NCBI GenBank assembly: GCA_035565775.1
Contig: DATMRW010000021.1
Location: forward strand, 930,001-994,000
DNA length: 64,000 bases
From: PRO6 sp035565775
GTDB taxonomy: Bacteria > Pseudomonadota > Alphaproteobacteria > Rhizobiales > Xanthobacteraceae
Direction: 5' to 3'
The notes under the pieces are model-generated. The model was given only the letters and a program-made list of their open reading frames with translations, made no database searches and was not told where the DNA came from. Made by a program: the position numbers and the translations under genes. Numbering within the stretch: the first letter of the stretch is position 1; every line of letters begins with the position of its first letter. Positions 20,998 to 30,080 of the stretch are shown here, in pieces.

Positions 20998-22248
20998 ATG
21001 GGTCGGCTCGTCATGAAATTCGGCGGCACCTCTGTCGCCAACATTGAACGTATTCGCATCGTTGCGGCTCACGTCAAACGCGAGGTCGATGCCGGCCACG
21101 ACGTTGCCGTGGTCGTGTCGGCCATGGCCGGGAAAACCAACGAGCTCGTCGAGTGGTGCCGCGAAGCCTCGCCAATGCATGACGCCCGCGAGTATGATGC
21201 GGTCGTCGCCTCCGGCGAACAGGTCACATCCGGCCTGCTGGCGATCACGCTGCAGGGGATGGGCGTGCAGGCCCGCTCCTGGCAGGGCTGGCAGATCCCG
21301 ATCAAGACCAGCGGCGCGCACGCCTCCGCCCGCATCCTCGACGTCGATGGCAGCGATCTGCTGCGCCGTTTCGAGGAGCGCAAGGAAGTCGCGGTGATCG
21401 CCGGGTTCCAGGGCATCCACCCTGAGACCGGCCGCATCACGACGCTCGGCCGCGGCGGCTCGGACACTTCGGCGGTGGCGATCGCGGCCGCGATCGGCGC
21501 GGACCGCTGCGATATTTATACCGACGTCGACGGCGTCTACACCACCGACCCGCGCGTCGTGCCGAAGGCCCGCCGGCTCGACAAGGTGGCCTTTGAAGAA
21601 ATGCTTGAGATGGCGTCGCTCGGCGCCAAGGTTTTGCAGGTTCGGTCTGTGGAACTCGGCATGGTGCACAATGTCCGCGTCTTCGTGCGGTCGAGCTTCA
21701 TCAAGCCCGAAGACATTGACCCCCATGGCGAGCCGCTTGGCACCCTGATCTGCAGCGAGGAGGAAATCGTGGAAAACAAAATCGTCACCGGCATCGCCTT
21801 TTCGCGGGACGAAGCTCAAATCTCGGTCCGTCACGTCGAGGACAAGCCCGGCGTCGCCGCCGCGATCTTCGGCCCGCTCGCCGAGGCCAACATCAACGTC
21901 GACATGATCGTGCAGAACGTCTCCGAGGACGGCAAGACCACCGACCTCACCTTCACGGTTCCGGCGTCCGACTATGAGCGCGCCAAGGAAACCATCACCA
22001 AGTCGAAGGACAAGATCGGCTATGCGCGCCTCGACAGCGCGACGGATCTGGCCAAGGTCTCGGTGATCGGCTCGGGCATGCGCAGCCATGCCGGCGTCGC
22101 GGCGCAGGCATTCACGGCGCTGGCGCAGCGGAACATCAACATCCGTGCGATCACGACGTCGGAGATTAAGTTCTCGGTGCTGATCGACGCCGCCTACACG
22201 GAACTCGCGGTGCGCACGCTCCACACGCTCTACGGCCTCGACCAGTAA
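20998..22248 (+). CDS. lysC: Aspartate kinase
   Basis: A 416-residue enzyme making aspartyl phosphate, the entry step for lysine, threonine, methionine and diaminopimelate. The N-terminal kinase motif KFGGTSVANIERI and the substrate region VVSAMAGKTNEL are present, and two ACT domains (from about residue 265) suggest end-product feedback. The ATG at 20998 has AAGGAC upstream; an ATG five codons later is less likely. It ends in a hairpin at 22266-22290. Confidence 0.96.
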   Translation: MGRLVMKFGGTSVANIERIRIVAAHVKREVDAGHDVAVVVSAMAGKTNELVEWCREASPMHDAREYDAVVASGEQVTSGLLAITLQGMGVQARSWQGWQIPIKTSGAHASARILDVDGSDLLRRFEERKEVAVIAGFQGIHPETGRITTLGRGGSDTSAVAIAAAIGADRCDIYTDVDGVYTTDPRVVPKARRLDKVAFEEMLEMASLGAKVLQVRSVELGMVHNVRVFVRSSFIKPEDIDPHGEPLGTLICSEEEIVENKIVTGIAFSRDEAQISVRHVEDKPGVAAAIFGPLAEANINVDMIVQNVSEDGKTTDLTFTVPASDYERAKETITKSKDKIGYARLDSATDLAKVSVIGSGMRSHAGVAAQAFTALAQRNINIRAITTSEIKFSVLIDAAYTELAVRTLHTLYGLDQ

Positions 22249-22265
22249 GCAAGACCCGCACTCTT

Positions 22266-22290
22266 GAGTGAGCGGCCCTGCCGCTCACTC
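22266..22290. terminator. 10-bp perfect hairpin between lysC and bolA
   Basis: GAGTGAGCGG (22266-22275) pairs with CCGCTCACTC (22281-22290) around loop CCCTG. It lies 17 bp after lysC and 33 bp past the convergent bolA stop. The T run is weak on both sides. Confidence 0.65.
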
Positions 22291-22323
22291 GCTTTCGCAA
22301 AAGCGCCGGCCCCGCATCCGCCC

Positions 22324-22596
22324 TTATGTGCCGGCCGGCGGCTCGGCGTGAATGGCGAGCGCGTGAACCCGGGTCGCCAGTTCCGCCGAGAGCACGGCAT
22401 TGACCAGCCGGTGCCGCTCGATCCGGGTTTTGCCGGCAAAGGCGCGCGAGACGATGTGAACCCGGAAATGGGTTTCGCCGCCGGGCCGATGTCCGGCGTG
22501 GCCTTCGTGAAGATGGGATTCATCGGTGACCGTCAGGCTTTCGGGCTCGAAAGCGAGGGTCAGCTTTTCCGTGATGTTGTCTTTGACGGTGGTCAT
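22324..22596 (-). CDS. BolA-family protein
   Basis: About 90 residues with the BolA fold signature: VTDESHLHEGH, then RVHIVSRAFAGKTRIERHRLVNAVL. The conserved His and the missing loop Cys are compatible with binding glutaredoxin-bridged 2Fe-2S clusters, though that is family knowledge. The ATG at 22596 gives a normal BolA N-terminus (MTTVKDNITEKL); an ATG at 22644 would add 16 residues. It is divergent from the J-domain gene. Confidence 0.88.
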   Translation of the reverse strand: MTTVKDNITEKLTLAFEPESLTVTDESHLHEGHAGHRPGGETHFRVHIVSRAFAGKTRIERHRLVNAVLSAELATRVHALAIHAEPPAGT

Positions 22597-22713
22597 GAGC
22601 CGGCATAGCTTCTGGCTGCGCTCGCCGTCAATCGATGAAATCATCGCCTCAAAAAACGCCTTGCTGCGATGTCAAGACTTGAAGGTTTTCGCAGCACGTC
22701 GACATAGTGAATC

Positions 22714-23352
22714 ATGACGTTCGACCAGAGCAAATATTTCGACAAGATCCGCATCAAGCCGCGGGCGGAACGCAAGGCGCCGAAGCCTGCGGCCGCGCCG
22801 ACGTGCAACTGGCCGGATTGCAGCAAGCCCGGCGCGCATCTGGCGCCGAAAGGCCGCGGAAAGGAGCGCGACTACTGGCATTTCTGCCTGGACCACGTCC
22901 GCGAATACAACCAGTCATACAATTTCTTCTCCGGCATGAGCGACGATGCGGTCGAGCGTTACCAGAAGGATGCGCTGACCGGCCATCGCCCGACCTGGAA
23001 AATGGGCGCCAATTCCGGAACCAAGAAGCAGTCGGGCGACCCGTCGTTCGAGGATCTGCACGATCCCTTCAGCATTTTCAGCGAGATGAACGGCCGCGGG
23101 CGAGGCCGTCCCGGCCCGGATCCCGGCAAGGCTGCCGAAAGCCGGCGCATCATGAATGCCGAGCGAAAGGCGCTGCAGGTGATGGGCCTTGGCGCCGACG
23201 CCACGCTGGAAACCGTCAAGGCGCGCTACAAGGAACTGGTGAAACAGCACCACCCCGACGCCAATGGCGGCGACCGCTCGACCGAAGACCGGCTGATTGA
23301 AATCATCAAGGCCTATAATTACCTGAAAACGGTTACGCGCAGCGCGACCTGA
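22714..23352 (+). CDS. J-domain protein (DnaJ-like co-chaperone)
   Basis: A 212-residue protein whose C-terminal 60 residues form a J domain, with the HPD motif in VKQHHPDANGGDRS. The N-terminal part has CNWPDCSKPGAHLAPKG, a Cys/His cluster that may bind metal. J-domain proteins stimulate Hsp70 ATPase; the client here is unknown. Position beside bolA and before cobS is conserved in related genomes, from memory. Confidence 0.88.
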   Translation: MTFDQSKYFDKIRIKPRAERKAPKPAAAPTCNWPDCSKPGAHLAPKGRGKERDYWHFCLDHVREYNQSYNFFSGMSDDAVERYQKDALTGHRPTWKMGANSGTKKQSGDPSFEDLHDPFSIFSEMNGRGRGRPGPDPGKAAESRRIMNAERKALQVMGLGADATLETVKARYKELVKQHHPDANGGDRSTEDRLIEIIKAYNYLKTVTRSAT

Positions 23353-23356
23353 AGAC

Positions 23357-23548
23357 CTATTCGCTGTCGCCGCGCTGCGGGCCGATGCCCTCGCAGGTTT
23401 TCGGCGGCGGTTCGGTGTCGTTTCGTGGCGCAGGGTCTGGCGCGCTGGCCCGTGGCCCGGCATCGATGTGCGAACGCCGGACGATCCACGAGAGCGAGCC
23501 GCCGATCACCAGCCCGGCCGCGGCCCATATCAACAGATCGCTCGTCAC
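23357..23548 (-). CDS. Small single-span membrane protein (hypothetical)
   Basis: A 63-codon ORF starting with GTG after GAGAGAGGTG. It has one N-terminal hydrophobic helix (LLIWAAAGLVIGGSLSW) and a polar Pro-rich tail. It ends 4 bp from the convergent J-domain stop. No family is recognised. The codon pattern and plausible ribosome site favour a real gene, but it is short and could be chance. Confidence 0.45.
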   Translation of the reverse strand: MTSDLLIWAAAGLVIGGSLSWIVRRSHIDAGPRASAPDPAPRNDTEPPPKTCEGIGPQRGDSE

Positions 23549-23816
23549 GGCGGCACCTCTCTCGGTACGGGCGCGGGGCGGATGCGGCGTCAGGACCGGC
23601 GATAAACGCTCGCGCCAACTTGATTTTAGCGGGTCGCCCTTGCGCCACGGAGCCTTCCCAAATCATTTTGCCCGGATTATGTTTACAGAGTTCGATGGAA
23701 CCATGATCGGACGCGGGGCTTGAGGCTCCGCCCGGACAGGTTCTTACGCGGTACCCCCACCTGAAAGCAGAGATTGCATATCTGGTTTTGGGCGCGCCCG
23801 AGACCCCGGAGGACTG

Positions 23817-24812
23817 ATGACCGCCGCCACCACAACTGCGCAAGAAACGAGCCGCATGCCGGACATGAAAGTGTCGGTGCGACAGGTTTTTGGCATCGAT
23901 ACCGACCTCGAAGTACCTGCTTATTCGGAAGTCGATCCGCATGTGCCGGACGTCGATTCCGACTATCGCTTCGATCGCGCCACCACGCTTGCCATTCTGG
24001 CCGGTTTCGCCAAGAACCGCCGCGTGATGGTGACGGGCTTCCACGGCACCGGCAAATCCACTCACATCGAGCAGGTCGCCGCGCGCCTCAACTGGCCCTG
24101 CGTGCGCGTCAATCTCGACAGCCACATCAGCCGTATCGATCTCGTCGGCAAGGACTCGATCGTGATCAAGGACGGCAAGCAGGTCACCGAGTTCCGTGAC
24201 GGCATCCTGCCGTGGGCGCTGCAGAACAACGTCGCGCTGGTGTTCGACGAGTACGACGCCGGTCGCCCCGACGTGATGTTCGTGATCCAGCGCGTGCTCG
24301 AAGTCTCCGGCCGTCTGACGCTGCTCGACCAGAACAAGGTGATCAAGCCGCATCCGGCCTTCCGCCTGTTCGCGACCGCCAACACCATCGGCCTCGGCGA
24401 TACCTCCGGCCTCTATCACGGCACCCAGCAGATCAACCAGGGCCAGATGGACCGCTGGTCGATCGTCACCACGCTGAACTACCTGCCACATGACGAGGAA
24501 GTTGAGATCGTGCTGGCCAAGGCCAAGCACTATCGCACGCCGCAGGGCCGCGAGACCGTCAACAAGATGGTGCGCCTCGCAGACCTGACCCGGAATGCCT
24601 TCGCGAATGGCGATCTGTCGACCGTGATGAGCCCGCGCACGGTCATCACCTGGGCGGAGAACTCCGAAATCTTCGGCGATCTCGGCTTTGCCTTCCGCGT
24701 CACCTTCCTGAACAAGTGCGACGAGCTCGAACGCCCGCTGGTCGCCGAGTTCTATCAGCGTTGCTTCAATGCGGAATTGGCCGAATCGGCCGTCAATCTC
24801 GCGCTGACCTGA
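23817..24812 (+). CDS. cobS: Cobaltochelatase subunit CobS
   Basis: AAA+ ATPase subunit of the aerobic cobaltochelatase, 331 residues, which powers cobalt insertion into hydrogenobyrinic acid a,c-diamide together with CobN and CobT. Walker A is GFHGTGKS (74-81) and Walker B is LVFDEYD (D144, E145). The ATG at 23817 follows GGAGG by a few bases. cobT lies 184 bp downstream with an intervening hairpin. I saw no cobalamin riboswitch consensus in the short upstream region. Confidence 0.96.
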   Translation: MTAATTTAQETSRMPDMKVSVRQVFGIDTDLEVPAYSEVDPHVPDVDSDYRFDRATTLAILAGFAKNRRVMVTGFHGTGKSTHIEQVAARLNWPCVRVNLDSHISRIDLVGKDSIVIKDGKQVTEFRDGILPWALQNNVALVFDEYDAGRPDVMFVIQRVLEVSGRLTLLDQNKVIKPHPAFRLFATANTIGLGDTSGLYHGTQQINQGQMDRWSIVTTLNYLPHDEEVEIVLAKAKHYRTPQGRETVNKMVRLADLTRNAFANGDLSTVMSPRTVITWAENSEIFGDLGFAFRVTFLNKCDELERPLVAEFYQRCFNAELAESAVNLALT

Positions 24813-24834
24813 TCGCTCGGCGCAACGAACGATC

Positions 24835-24858
24835 CGTCTCCGCAGCGATGCGGAGACG
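24835..24858 (+). other. GNRA-capped hairpin between cobS and cobT
   Basis: CGTCTCCGCA (24835-24844) pairs perfectly with TGCGGAGACG (24849-24858) around loop GCGA, which is a GNRA tetraloop in RNA. It sits 22 bp after the cobS stop. No U-tract follows, so an mRNA stabiliser or processing element is as likely as an attenuator. Confidence 0.5.
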
Positions 24859-24996
24859 TCGCGACGAAAGATGCGGCGATGAGCGGCGCAAGATTCGATG
24901 AGCGGAGCAAAGTGCGCTTCGCGCCGCCTGTGTGAACGGGCCACGCTTTCGCTGATCGATGGGATGATCGCCGCAAGAACGGAAACCGAAGGCGCC

Positions 24997-26898
24997 ATGA
25001 CGACATCCAACATCAAGCTCAAGACCGGCCAGAAGGAAGCTCCGACCGAGCCGTTCAAGCGTTCGGTCGCCTCCTGCCTGCGCGCCATCGCCAGGTCGCC
25101 TGAACTCGAAGTATCCTTCGCTGCCGAGCGCCCGGGCCTGTCGCCCGGCAAGGCCCGCCTGCCGGAGCCCGCGCGGAAGATGTCGAAGCGCGATGCCGCG
25201 ATCGTTCGCGGCCATGCCGATTCGATCGCGCTGCGCCTCGCCTGTCACGATCCAAAAGTTCACCGCAAGCTGCTGCCCGGCAATCCGCAGGCGCGCAGCG
25301 TGTTCGAGGCGGTCGAGCAGGCGCGCGTCGAGGCGATCGGCGCGCGGCGCATGGCGGGCGTCGCCAAAAACCTCGGCGCCATGCTGGAAGATCACTTTCA
25401 TCGCGGCAAGTATGACGAGATCACCGACCGCGCCGATGCGCCGCTTTCCGACGCACTGGCGATGCTCGTACGCGAGCGCCTCACCGGCGAGGCGCCGCCG
25501 GAAGCCGCCCGCAAGTTGGTCGACCTGTGGCGGCCGCATCTCGAAGGCAGGATCGGCCCGCGCCTCGACCACCTCGCCGAATACACCGAAGATCAGGCCC
25601 GCTTCGGCGACGCCATTCACGACCTACTGCACGCGCTCGAACTCGGCGACGACATCAGCACCGAGAGCGACGAGGACGACGAGCAGGACGACGACCGCCA
25701 GGGCGAGAACGATCAGTCGGGCGCCGAAGGCACGCCGGAAAGCGACGCCTCGCAGGAACTGAGCGCCGATCAGGCGCAGGCAGCTTCCGAAGACATGTCC
25801 GACAGCGCGATGGAAAGCGCGCAGGCTTCGGCCAGCGATTCGTTCGACGACGGCGAGTTCGGCGAGGACGACACGCCCGGCGAGGCGATGCGGCCGCAGG
25901 CGCGCGGCGCCAACGAGCCGCGCGGGCCGGAGTATCGCGCCTTCGCGCCGCGTTTCGACGAAGTGGTGGCGGCCGAAGACCTGTGCGAGCACGACGAGCT
26001 CGAGCGGCTGCGCAGCTATCTCGACAAGCAGCTCGCGCACTTGCAGCACATCGTCGCGCGCCTTGCCAACCGCCTCCAGCGCCGCCTGATGGCGCAGCAG
26101 AACCGCGCCTGGGACTTCGATCTCGAAGAAGGCATTTTGGACCCGGCCCGCCTCTCGCGCGTCGTCACCGATCCGTTCCATCCGCTCTCGTTCATGCATG
26201 AGAAGGAAGCGACCTTCCGCGACACCGTGGTCACGCTGCTGCTCGAGAATTCCGGCTCGATGCGCGGCCGGCCGATCACCGTCGCCGCCACCTGCGCCGA
26301 CATTCTGGCGCGGACCCTGGAGCGCTGCGGCGTCAAGGTCGAGATTTTGGGCTTCACCACCCGGGCGTGGAAGGGCGGGCAGTCACGCGAGGCCTGGCTC
26401 GCCGCGGGTAAGCCGTCCAATCCCGGCCGCCTCAACGATCTGCGCCACATCATCTACAAGTCGGCCGACGCGCCGTGGCGGCGTTCGCGCAAGAACCTCG
26501 GCCTGATGATGCGCGAGGGGCTGCTGAAGGAAAACATCGAGGGCGAGGCGCTCGACTGGGCGCACAAGCGCCTGCTGGCGCGGCCCGAGCAGCGCAAGAT
26601 CCTGATGATGATCTCCGACGGCGCACCGGTCGACGATTCGACGCTGTCGGTGAATCCGGGCAACTACCTCGAACGGCACCTGCGGCATATCATCGACGAG
26701 ATCGAGAACCGCTCGCCGGTGCAGCTCATCGCCATCGGCATCGGCCACGATGTGACGCGCTACTATCGCCGCGCCGTGACCATCGTGGATGCCGAAGAAC
26801 TTGGCGGCGCGATCACCGAAAAGCTCGCCGAGCTGTTCAGCGAAACCAACGGCCATGCGGCGCAGCCGATGCGACGTCGGCGCAGGCTTCACTCATAG
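24997..26898 (+). CDS. cobT: Cobaltochelatase subunit CobT
   Basis: A 633-residue partner of CobS. The N-terminal helical region (about 1-210) is followed by an acidic low-complexity segment (about 215-305) rich in Asp, Glu, Ser and Gln. The C-terminal von Willebrand A domain starts near residue 405. The MIDAS loop reads ENSGS at 417-421, where DxSxS is the rule. I chose the ATG at 24997 because [12 protein letters not shown] fits the family; the in-frame extension from 24898 looks non-coding. Confidence 0.95.
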   Translation: MTTSNIKLKTGQKEAPTEPFKRSVASCLRAIARSPELEVSFAAERPGLSPGKARLPEPARKMSKRDAAIVRGHADSIALRLACHDPKVHRKLLPGNPQARSVFEAVEQARVEAIGARRMAGVAKNLGAMLEDHFHRGKYDEITDRADAPLSDALAMLVRERLTGEAPPEAARKLVDLWRPHLEGRIGPRLDHLAEYTEDQARFGDAIHDLLHALELGDDISTESDEDDEQDDDRQGENDQSGAEGTPESDASQELSADQAQAASEDMSDSAMESAQASASDSFDDGEFGEDDTPGEAMRPQARGANEPRGPEYRAFAPRFDEVVAAEDLCEHDELERLRSYLDKQLAHLQHIVARLANRLQRRLMAQQNRAWDFDLEEGILDPARLSRVVTDPFHPLSFMHEKEATFRDTVVTLLLENSGSMRGRPITVAATCADILARTLERCGVKVEILGFTTRAWKGGQSREAWLAAGKPSNPGRLNDLRHIIYKSADAPWRRSRKNLGLMMREGLLKENIEGEALDWAHKRLLARPEQRKILMMISDGAPVDDSTLSVNPGNYLERHLRHIIDEIENRSPVQLIAIGIGHDVTRYYRRAVTIVDAEELGGAITEKLAELFSETNGHAAQPMRRRRRLHS

Positions 26899-26901
26899 CC
26901 G

Positions 26902-27957
26902 ATGTTCAACCGCTCCCGCCGCAGCCTGATCGTTTCCGCCGCGGCGCTTTCTCTCTTCAGTCTCGCGCCGTCGCCGCTTGCATCGTTCGTCGACGACGGC
27001 CCGCGCGACTGGCCGGATGGCGGCCCGGCAAAGGTCGCCATCAACGTTCAGGCGAGCCGGCTCACCTCATTCGATCTGCGCGACCGTTCCCATGTCCGCT
27101 TCGGCGCGCTCGAATTCCGCGGCGGCCTGATGCTGTCGTCGAGCTTCAAGCATTTTGGCGGGCTGTCGGCGTTCCGCATCAATCCCGACGGCAAGGGCTT
27201 TCTGGCGCTGAGCGACAAGGGCCACTGGTTCTCCGGCGAAATCACCTATGACGGCGCCGCGCCGTCCGGGCTGACCAAGGTCGAGGCCGCGCCGATGCTG
27301 CTCGAAAACGGCCGCACCATCGGCTCGCGCGGCTGGTACGATAGCGAATCCCTCGCCCGCGACGGCGACACCGTTTATGTCGGCCTCGAACGGGTGCACC
27401 AGATCCTCAAATTCGACTTCTCGCGCGCCGGCATCAGTTCACGTGGGCGGACAATTCCGGTGCCGGCGCAAATGACCCGGCTCCCGGCGAACAAAGGCAT
27501 CGAATCGCTGGTGATGGCGCCGACAGACTCCGCGCAGGCCGGCGCGCTGGTGGCGATCTCAGAGCGCGGCCTCGACGCCAAGGGCAACATTCTGGGATTT
27601 CTGATCGGCGGACCCTCGCCGGGGCAGTTCATGATTCGCCGCACCTCCGGCTACGACATCAGCGACGCCACCGTGCTGCGCGATCACAGCCTCCTCCTCC
27701 TCGAGCGAAAGTTCTCGCTCAAGGACGGGATCGGCGTCCGCATCCGCCGCGTGCCGTTCGACGCCATCGCGCCGGGCGCGGTGATCGACGGTCCGACCAT
27801 CTTCGAGGCGGATCTCGGCTACGAAATCGACAATTTTGAGGGGCTGGACGCCTTCGAGACGCCCGAGGGCGAAACCGTGCTGACCCTGATCTCGGACGAC
27901 AATTTTTCGTTCCTGCAACGCACGCTGCTGATGCAGTTCACGCTGATCTCGCCCTGA
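26902..27957 (+). CDS. Exported esterase-like phytase-family protein
   Basis: A 351-residue protein with a signal peptide (MFNRSRRSLIVSAAALSLFS, cleavage after about 30). The rest is beta-rich, with SAFRINPDGKGFLALSDKGHW, GWYDSESLARDGDTVYVGLER and DNFEGLDAF motifs, typical of the esterase-like activity of phytase domain. Substrate is unknown. It begins 3 bp after the cobT stop, so it is probably co-transcribed, although no functional link to cobalamin is evident. Confidence 0.82.
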   Translation: MFNRSRRSLIVSAAALSLFSLAPSPLASFVDDGPRDWPDGGPAKVAINVQASRLTSFDLRDRSHVRFGALEFRGGLMLSSSFKHFGGLSAFRINPDGKGFLALSDKGHWFSGEITYDGAAPSGLTKVEAAPMLLENGRTIGSRGWYDSESLARDGDTVYVGLERVHQILKFDFSRAGISSRGRTIPVPAQMTRLPANKGIESLVMAPTDSAQAGALVAISERGLDAKGNILGFLIGGPSPGQFMIRRTSGYDISDATVLRDHSLLLLERKFSLKDGIGVRIRRVPFDAIAPGAVIDGPTIFEADLGYEIDNFEGLDAFETPEGETVLTLISDDNFSFLQRTLLMQFTLISP

Positions 27958-27985
27958 CCTCGTCGCCGGCCTGCCCGCATGCAGC

Positions 27986-28012
27986 AAAAAGGCCGGGTTG
28001 CCCCAGCCTTTT
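27986..28012. terminator. Shared terminator of esterase-like gene and rpmB
   Basis: AAAAAGGC (27986-27993) and GCCTTTT (28006-28012) form the outer stem, with an inner GGG/CCC pair. On the minus strand the stem ends in a run of T, a good intrinsic terminator for rpmB, and the A-rich left arm gives a T-rich right arm for the plus-strand gene. Confidence 0.75.
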
Positions 28013-28041
28013 CAAAAAACTTTCGAGCTTGTTGCGAAGCG

Positions 28042-28338
28042 TCAGCTTGCAACGGCCTCGGCGCGCTTCTTCTGGATCGCGCGCTTCAGGTCGGCCGCCT
28101 TCGGCGACAGATCGTCGAGCTTTGCCTTGAGCAGGAACGCATCCAGACCGCCGCGGTGATCGACGCTCTTGAGAGCATGCGCCGAAACGCTGAGGCGGAC
28201 CGAGCGGCCGAGCGTGTCGGAGATCAGCGTGACGTTGCAGAGGTTCGGCAGGAACCGCCGCTTGGTCTTGTGGTTCGAGTGGCTCACTTTGTGTCCGACC
28301 TGAGCCGTCTTGGCCGTCAATTCGCAACGCCGCGCCAT
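28042..28338 (-). CDS. rpmB: 50S ribosomal protein L28
   Basis: A 98-residue large-subunit protein. [22 protein letters not shown] and [10 protein letters not shown] are L28 hallmarks. The length is normal for alphaproteobacteria, where L28 is longer than in E. coli. It is a monocistronic leftward gene with its own promoter candidate (28421-28449) and terminator (27986-28012). Confidence 0.97.
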   Translation of the reverse strand: MARRCELTAKTAQVGHKVSHSNHKTKRRFLPNLCNVTLISDTLGRSVRLSVSAHALKSVDHRGGLDAFLLKAKLDDLSPKAADLKRAIQKKRAEAVAS

Positions 28339-28420
28339 GGCGAAATCCTCAAATCATCCCCGAACCGTCCCAACAGAGGCACGAGGGTCCAAATTCCATG
28401 TCCATTTCAGGAGCAGTGGA

Positions 28421-28449
28421 CGTATAAGGGTCTGGCTGGCCACCGTCAA
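28421..28449 (-). promoter_or_regulatory. Sigma-70-type promoter for rpmB
   Basis: On the minus strand TTGACG (28449-28444) and TATACG (28426-28421) are separated by 17 bp. The predicted start would be near 28414, giving a leader of about 75 nt before the rpmB ATG. The match and position suit a strong ribosomal protein promoter. Confidence 0.6.
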
Positions 28450-28569
28450 GGCAGGCTTTGCAACCATCGCCACGATAAACGCGGAACGAACATCCGCCCG
28501 GCAGGCATGTTCCCGCCGATCCCCCGACCATAGAGCCGGTTTCCGTCGGCAGCAACTGGAGAGTGTCCG

Positions 28570-28833
28570 ATGCAGGCGCGTCATATGTTCTGGCTTGGGC
28601 TGCTGTGCCTGATCGTCAACGGCTACCGCGCCGCCATGGGCCTCGCCGCGGGCGCGATGGATGGCGGCATCGTCGCCTTCATTCATCAGGGCCGCCCCGC
28701 CGCCTGGGCGGACGAGCCGGTGGCTTATCTCTGCTTCCTCGCGTTCTATCTCGGCCTCGCCGCGTTCGGCGCCGTGCTGATTTACCGCTCGCGCAGCGCC
28801 GCGCGCGCGGAACAGACCGGCAGCGCCGGCTGA
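28570..28833 (+). CDS. Small two-helix membrane protein (hypothetical)
   Basis: An 87-residue ORF with hydrophobic segments at about 6-25 and 52-72 (LCFLAFYLGLAAFGAVLIY) and a charged C-terminus. A GGAGAG sequence lies before the ATG. No family is recognised. It stands between rpmB, which reads away, and the DUF3108 gene, which starts about 150 bp downstream. The amino acid pattern is that of a real membrane protein. Confidence 0.55.
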   Translation: MQARHMFWLGLLCLIVNGYRAAMGLAAGAMDGGIVAFIHQGRPAAWADEPVAYLCFLAFYLGLAAFGAVLIYRSRSAARAEQTGSAG

Positions 28834-28984
28834 CGCGAACCGCGCCGGCGCAACCGCATCGGCGCGGGCACAACCATACTATCGGCGTATTCGGCGGCCC
28901 ATGCTTGGCTGCGGGCCGGCCTCAGAGCCGGCTGATTGACAAATCCGGCCTGCAAATGTTGCTTCAAACGGGTTTGGTGCTTAC

Positions 28985-29890
28985 GTGACGCCCTCGACGG
29001 CGCAGCACAGGAATTTTCGCCCAGTGGATCATCCACGACTTCATCGGCCCCGACGCAAGGGTTCATCGGCCCGGCTGATGCTGGCGGCGCTCGCGCTCGG
29101 CGTGCTCGTTCCCGCAGCCGCCAGGGCGCAGACCCGGCTCGACGCCCATTACGTCGTGTCGCTGGCCGGCATTCCGCTCGGCGAGGGCGACTGGGTGATC
29201 GACGTCGGCGAGGACCGCTACTCGGCAACCGTCCGGGGCGAAACTGCGGGGCTGCTGAAAACCTTCGCCAGCGCCAGCGGCAATGGCGGCGCGCAGGGCC
29301 GGATCGCGAACGGCCAGCTCGTGCCCGCCACCTATTCGGTCGCGACGACAACCAAGAAAAAGACCGAAACGATCCGGATTTCGCTCGCCGGCGGCAATGT
29401 GAAGGACTTTTCGATCGTGCCCGAGGAACCGCCCAATCCGGAGCGGATCCCGGTTAGCGATGCACACAAGCACGGCGTGCTCGACCCGATGACCGCCTCC
29501 CTCGTCCGTCTTGGCGGCAACGGCGCATCCGTCGGCCCGGATGCCTGCAGGCGCGCGACCTCGGTGTTCGACGGCCGGATGCGCTACGACCTGCGGCTCG
29601 ACTACAAGCGAATGGACACGGTCAAGGGCGAGAGGGGCTATCAGGGCCCGGCCGTCGTCTGCGCGATCTATTTTACGCCGGTTTCCGGCTACGTTCCGAG
29701 CCGCCCCGCGATCAAGTACCTGGCGGCGCAGCGCGATATGGAGGTCTGGCTCGCGCCGATCGGCGGAACCCGCATTCTGGTGCCGTTCCGCGTCAAGATC
29801 CCGACCCCGATCGGCACCGGCGTTCTGGAGGCGACGAAATTCGTCGTTACCTCAGCGGCGACCCCTCAAACGGCCACAAAAACCCAGTGA
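28985..29890 (+). CDS. DUF3108 domain protein, exported
   Basis: A 301-residue ORF starting with GTG at 28985. After a basic stretch comes a signal-like segment LMLAALALGVLVPAAARAQ (about residues 32-50). The mature part is beta-rich, with YVVSLAGIPLGEGDWVIDV and DPMTASLVRL, typical of DUF3108 envelope proteins. The start may lie further downstream, since the first 30 residues are longer than a normal signal n-region. Function is unknown; a periplasmic location is inferred. Confidence 0.75.
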   Translation: MTPSTAQHRNFRPVDHPRLHRPRRKGSSARLMLAALALGVLVPAAARAQTRLDAHYVVSLAGIPLGEGDWVIDVGEDRYSATVRGETAGLLKTFASASGNGGAQGRIANGQLVPATYSVATTTKKKTETIRISLAGGNVKDFSIVPEEPPNPERIPVSDAHKHGVLDPMTASLVRLGGNGASVGPDACRRATSVFDGRMRYDLRLDYKRMDTVKGERGYQGPAVVCAIYFTPVSGYVPSRPAIKYLAAQRDMEVWLAPIGGTRILVPFRVKIPTPIGTGVLEATKFVVTSAATPQTATKTQ

Positions 29891-29911
29891 CTGCGGCCCG
29901 GCGCGAGGACT

Positions 29912-29930
29912 ATTCCGCCCGCAGCGGAAT
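29912..29930 (+). terminator. Hairpin after the DUF3108 gene
   Basis: ATTCCGC (29912-29918) pairs with GCGGAAT (29924-29930) around CCGCA, 21 bp after the stop. No T run follows, so termination strength is doubtful. Confidence 0.35.
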
Positions 29931-30027
29931 TGATGACGTCGCCCGATCGGGCGCAGGGGTGAGCGCCTGCATGCGAGTTGTTAAGATTTTCCGCGAATTC
30001 GAGCGGTCGTCGCAGCCATGGCGAGCG

Positions 30028-30036
30028 TGATATAGT
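30028..30036 (+). promoter_or_regulatory. Extended -10 promoter candidate
   Basis: TGATATAGT matches the extended -10 pattern TGn-TATAAT with one mismatch. No good -35 is seen 17 bp upstream, as is common for extended -10 promoters. Transcription would start near 30043, only about two bases before the ATG of the 11-codon ORF. Confidence 0.35.
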
Positions 30037-30044
30037 GGCCCCAA

Positions 30045-30080
30045 ATGAGCGACTATCGACATGTTGCGGTGAACGGATGA
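30045..30080 (+). CDS. Candidate 11-codon leader peptide
   Basis: The ORF encodes MSDYRHVAVNG and ends in TGA inside the ATGA that starts the next ORF. If transcription begins near 30043 this would be an almost leaderless message. Such coupling is typical of regulatory upstream ORFs, but the ORF is too short for coding statistics and could be chance. Confidence 0.25.
   Translation: MSDYRHVAVNG

Noticed and set aside
23553..23816. Cobalamin riboswitch before cobS
   Set aside because: The region is short and I saw no B12-box-like sequence or the multi-stem layout expected.
23549..25151. 610-residue minus-strand open frame
   Set aside because: It overlaps cobS in antisense and shows no protein family; only the small ORF at 23357-23548 in a different frame is plausible.
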